A stretch of DNA of 64,000 nucleotides, taken from the NCBI RefSeq assembly GCF_032362555.1, contig NC_083535.1, positions 7,130,001-7,194,000 of the forward strand. The letters run 5' to 3'. Source of the DNA: Amyelois transitella. Its lineage: Eukaryota; Arthropoda; Insecta; Lepidoptera; Pyralidae. Made by a program: the position numbers and the translations under genes. Shown here in pieces: positions 60,361-64,000 of this stretch. Below the pieces are notes generated by a model, which was not told the origin of the DNA, did not search any database, and worked only from the letters and a program-made list of their open reading frames with translations. Position 1 is the first letter of the stretch; every line of letters begins with the position of its first letter.

Positions 60361-63300
60361 TTAAATGTCTGCTGGAGACGACAGATCTAGTCGGGATCTG
60401 CGACGGTCGCGGGAGGCGGAGAGTTGTCCTGAAGACGACCTTTGTAAAGAAGCGGACCGCGGGCGAGCCGTGTCGGTCTTGGATTTCTTCACCTTGCTGC
60501 CCCCGCTGGCTGGCTGCTTGCCTTTCAGTGAGGACACTGACACTACTATATCCGTCGATACCCCATCTTGTTCTAAAAATTATGATCTGTCAGTATTTTT
60601 AAAACTTTTGCAATAACATTGCCATTTTTCTGTAAATAACACAGTTAGGAGAAAAAATAAACTTGAGAAGATGAAGATTTCGCTGAGCTTAGATATCTCA
60701 ATAATACACTTTATGGATCGTTAAAAGTTAAGTCATAACCACGGCCAATGAAACGCGATAGAAACGTCGACAATTAATGGTACATGTACATTAAAACCTG
60801 TGTTATTTAGAGTATATGAACGCATATTATTAGTAATTTTACTATTATTAGATTTACCTGTTCGCTTTATAACCTCGCCGGCATTGTTTAAGAAATATTT
60901 AGGTTTATTATCCTTTGGTGATTCCTAAAAAAAGGACAATATCATTATACTACCAACACTAATTGATCGACATACATTACTTATTTCATGTTAAGTAATC
61001 TTTTTAATGATATAAGCAATACCACGAATGAAAATATACATACTAAATACACTGACTGGCCCTCATAATGGCCCGCCAATCTTCAAAAAAAAAATTATTA
61101 TACTCCATTTGTCTAGGTAATTAAATAAAAGTAAACAATTTTGAAATGTCTTATAAATTATCAAATTATACATTTCTCAAATAAAGTATGATTATTGCAA
61201 AAGTAATTTTATGCGTCTGTTATTTAATTTTCTTTTTTTTTCTCACGGCTTTAAATTATTAAAGCCATGTCCATGCCTTTAAATGTATTTTTCTACAAAA
61301 ACAGGTGTATCATGATGGTTTACTTTTATTTATGTGCCTATAGAATAGGGCTATACGCACTTTGATTTTTTATTCAACATAGTATAGCGTGCAACATAAA
61401 ACTAGGTGATTTCCATACGTACTGCCGACACCTTTGATTTACTAGATTTGGAAGCAGAGTCAGTGCTTCCCCGCCACCACGGTCACTGAATCTCACAGAA
61501 GGCCCGCCCGGACTCTTTCCCGGGGGTAGCAGACTCGCCCTCCACAGCGTTGTCACCCTCGGGCTTCGGTGACCCAGTTCCTGATGTGGTGGCACCGCTG
61601 AAATGCCAAATTGTTCAAATAAATATTCCTATTAAAATTATAAATAATTTGTAAGGATACACTTTGCAGTATTAGGTAAAGTTTAGACATTCGAATAACA
61701 TATGTATTTAAACAGTTAGCTTTTGAGGCGGGCGAAGTAACGGACAACAGCAGATATAAAAAGAAATAAACCTTTGTAGACTTTTCTTGTGTTTATTTTT
61801 ATTTATTTTAATTTACATTTTCAATGTTTTCAGTAAATTTTACATTTTTGTATTGAAATAAAAATAGGTCAGATTCTAAAGTATTTTAGTTCATGTAGGT
61901 GTCACTTTTACAGTCTCATATCAACTTATATGTCCACCGTGTATTATTAAGTATGGCATAGGGTGCAACTGGGAACGCGCCAGGTTTAGAGAGAGTGTAT
62001 TATTTTTATAAATATAGTATGTAATTGATTAGCTAATAAGAAACTTACGTCATGTCCACTCGAACAGTATTATTATTCTGTTGGTTGCGCATTGCCAGCG
62101 TGGAGACCATGGGAGGCCGCTGTGGTTTATTGGACAATAGCCTCTCAATCTCCACCATCACCGACGGCGTCAACTGCGGCACAATCTGAAAAGAGATGGT
62201 AAATTTTCTTTGAAAATTATACTTAAATTATGCTTAAAAATTCAGTGCATAAAATCTTAGTTAATATTATATAGTAGACGACTGTTAGTAATTATATAAT
62301 AGTTATATAATTACTAACAGTCGTCTACTGTAACTTTATTTTAATCTATTTAAATACTACGTGGTTTGTGCTCGGGTTCCTTTCTCAGAATGGTAGGCAA
62401 AAAGACTTCCAAATGACACGATCCCGGCATACTTCTTTTGCATCATCACCATATCAATTTATTAAATCAATTCAATAATCAATTTATTCATTTTAGCTCG
62501 TCGGCTAAGGGGAACTCTTGACCATACCAGAAGCTAATTAAAATTTTAGTTTAATACCTGTAAAGCATGAATATTCTCTTTGAACTGTTCTACGCTTGTT
62601 GCCCCCAACAATAAGCAATTAACTGACTCATTCTTCAAACACCAAGCAACTGCCAATTGGCTCATGGAGCAATCTGGAATTTAAACCATAAATTTTTGAA
62701 CATAATATTTATATTTCGACTAAAATACGTGCAAAAATATTAAGGTCTTTATAGATAATGTAATTTTTTTCCATAATTGTAATAATGTTCGTACCCCACT
62801 ATATATTATCCGTAATTGAATGACGCAATTACTTAGATAAAAGTTTTTGGCGTAATCAACATTTAATTTACCTTTTTAAAAGTGTATGCGATTCCGCTAT
62901 TCGGCTATTAAAATACTTGCATTGCTTCAAACCGGAACTTAAAAGAACTAAATAATGACATAGTAAGAGGACTACATAACGCACTGAGAGAATTGGCGAG
63001 GTTGGACAAGTCGCGGAGTTTGTCGCCGTAAGTCCTTGGCTCTTCCCCAGTCAGTTGCTCCTTGCTGCCGGAGCTCCGCATCTAGGTACATAAAAAATAT
63101 AGTAAAGGCAATGAATTTTTGTAACAGAAATACTTATAAAAAAACGCAATTATTAAGCTATAAACTAGTGAAATGTAAAATAAAATTTCTTACCTTGTCC
63201 TACATATTATTACCATGAAGCAACGCCATGAAAAAAGCATGAGCACTGTATATTTTATTTGCCAGTAAAGTACGGTACAAACGAATCCTACGGTTTTCAC

Positions 63301-64000
63301 TGAAGAATAAGGTCACTTCATCTTTTCCTGTAGATGTCTTAGGAAAGGATAGGATCTGGGTACTTAAGTAGTGAATCAAATATTTCCAGAGTTTCTGGCA
63401 GGAAGGTGACCGTGAAATAGTCGCGAATATTTTTTTTACATTGGAAGTATCACTTACATGTTATTTTATATTATGACTACAGACTATATGATTGTTTCCA
63501 AGGTTTGGTACCAAGGCAAACGGATTCGAGAACGCAATGTGATGAGTGAGAAAGGGAGCTCGAAAATAAACAATTTGAACCCAGGAAGAGAATGAAAATA
63601 AAGCCGGCGTTGTAAAAAAAAATAGTGAAAAGTTAAATAAACAAAAGAAGTGAAAACATGATAAAGGTGATAAAGAGTCAAAGTTTACTTCAGGCACAGC
63701 GAGATCTTCTTCGCACCAACTGAAAGTACTATATTTTCTATTGAAGCGCGATTTGGCAAAGAGACCAGTGATCTCCTCGCGGCCGAGGCCTTTGCCCGTT
63801 GTAATAGCAGACCAGACCATCATTCCTGGTAAACAATTAATACCTATAAAAGTGTTACATAAATGGTTACTTAACTACATTGCTCAATAATAAGTTTAAG
63901 ACTTACCAACGCCAATTTTGTGATATAGCTCAGGCATGTACAACTCTGGTTTTTCACGACAGAACATGTGATATTCTGTTTGTTCCATTATGGGTGTGAT
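60361..64000 (-). CDS. Hk: Hyperkinetic, Kv channel beta subunit (C-terminal part)
   Basis: Partial; the N-terminal half lies beyond the right edge. Exons join in phase: 64000-63907, 63825-63689, 63081-62985, 62673-62558, 62185-62049, 61597-61423, 60924-60858, 60572-60361. The first five encode the end of the aldo-keto-reductase-like Kv-beta core: [67 protein letters not shown], then [20 protein letters not shown]. These proteins bind the T1 domain of Shaker channels in the cytoplasm and alter gating with a bound NADPH. In exon 61597-61423 the frame meets TGA at 61485-61483, which ends a 37-codon tail ([15 protein letters not shown]... CEIQ). Beyond it the frame stays open for 112 codons to TAA at 60363-60361. 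The donor of exon 63081-62985 was set at A/GTGCGT because it gives an alignment without gap. Confidence 0.88.
61483..61485 (-). other. Hk: In-frame TGA followed by C in Hyperkinetic
   Basis: Context on the minus strand is GAGATTCAG-TGA-CCGTGG. Either this is the normal stop of a short form, or it is bypassed (readthrough, editing) to make the long C-terminus. The downstream frame is Ser/Lys-rich and basic. Confidence 0.75.
62273..62329. repeat. Intronic hairpin, 27-bp perfect arms
   Basis: AGTAGACGACTGTTAGTAAT with TATATAA, a three-base loop TAG, then the exact reverse complement. It lies in the Hyperkinetic intron between exons 62673-62558 and 62185-62049. Confidence 0.92.

Noticed and set aside
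61486-61496. An 11-base intron (GTGAGATTCAG) in Hyperkinetic that ends next to the TGA
   Set aside because: It has GT and AG ends, but it is far too short for spliceosomal removal, and excising 11 bases would break the phase with the next exons.
61374-61595. Alternative frame of the Hyperkinetic sixth exon ([11 protein letters not shown]...)
   Set aside because: Its phase does not match the upstream exon that ends in phase 2, and it cannot continue into the downstream exons.

Overview
This window is eukaryotic nuclear DNA from an insect, most likely a moth (Lepidoptera, possibly a noctuid). It is AT-rich, its genes are split by GT-AG introns, and the proteins are recognisably insect. It is littered with short interspersed repeats typical of moth genomes (a SINE-like family headed by GTGTGGTTCCCGGCAC and ending in a TATG-repeat tail, tRNA-like SINE pieces, LINE 3' ends). 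All exon structures were built by hand from splice signals, reading phase and protein similarity recalled from memory; no search was run.

Layout. (1) 1-6425, minus: 5' part of an EDEM-type ER mannosidase (GH47), cut by the left edge. (2) 9850-17500, plus: MEP-1, a seven-zinc-finger chromatin protein, 1064 residues in seven coding exons, divergent from EDEM. (3) 17500-25300: gene-poor AT-rich DNA. (4) 25385-28116, plus: a three-exon gene for a small secreted protein that I do not recognise. (5) 30739-38907, minus, and 44841-49204, plus: two complete or nearly complete K+-dependent Na+/Ca2+ exchangers (NCKX, SLC24 family) arranged head to head. (6) 51862-56566, minus: a 12-exon SLC5-type sodium-coupled solute transporter. 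(7) 60361-64000, minus: C-terminal half of Hyperkinetic, the Shaker-type potassium channel beta subunit, cut by the right edge.

The genes are ordinary single-copy insect genes rather than an operon-like system; only the NCKX pair is functionally linked, probably by old tandem-inverted duplication. Both NCKX copies carry Glu where mammalian NCKX2 has a key Asp in the alpha-2 repeat, and a decayed partial third copy of the last exon lies just beyond the minus-strand copy.

The most unusual signal is in Hyperkinetic. Its reading frame meets one TGA followed by C inside an exon. The same frame then stays open for 112 more codons across two further introns whose phases and splice sites all fit. 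This looks like programmed stop-codon readthrough or RNA editing of the stop. Other items worth checking are several near-perfect long hairpins in introns, a 1.2 kb palindromic element, a 193-bp tandem duplication, and a composite SINE.
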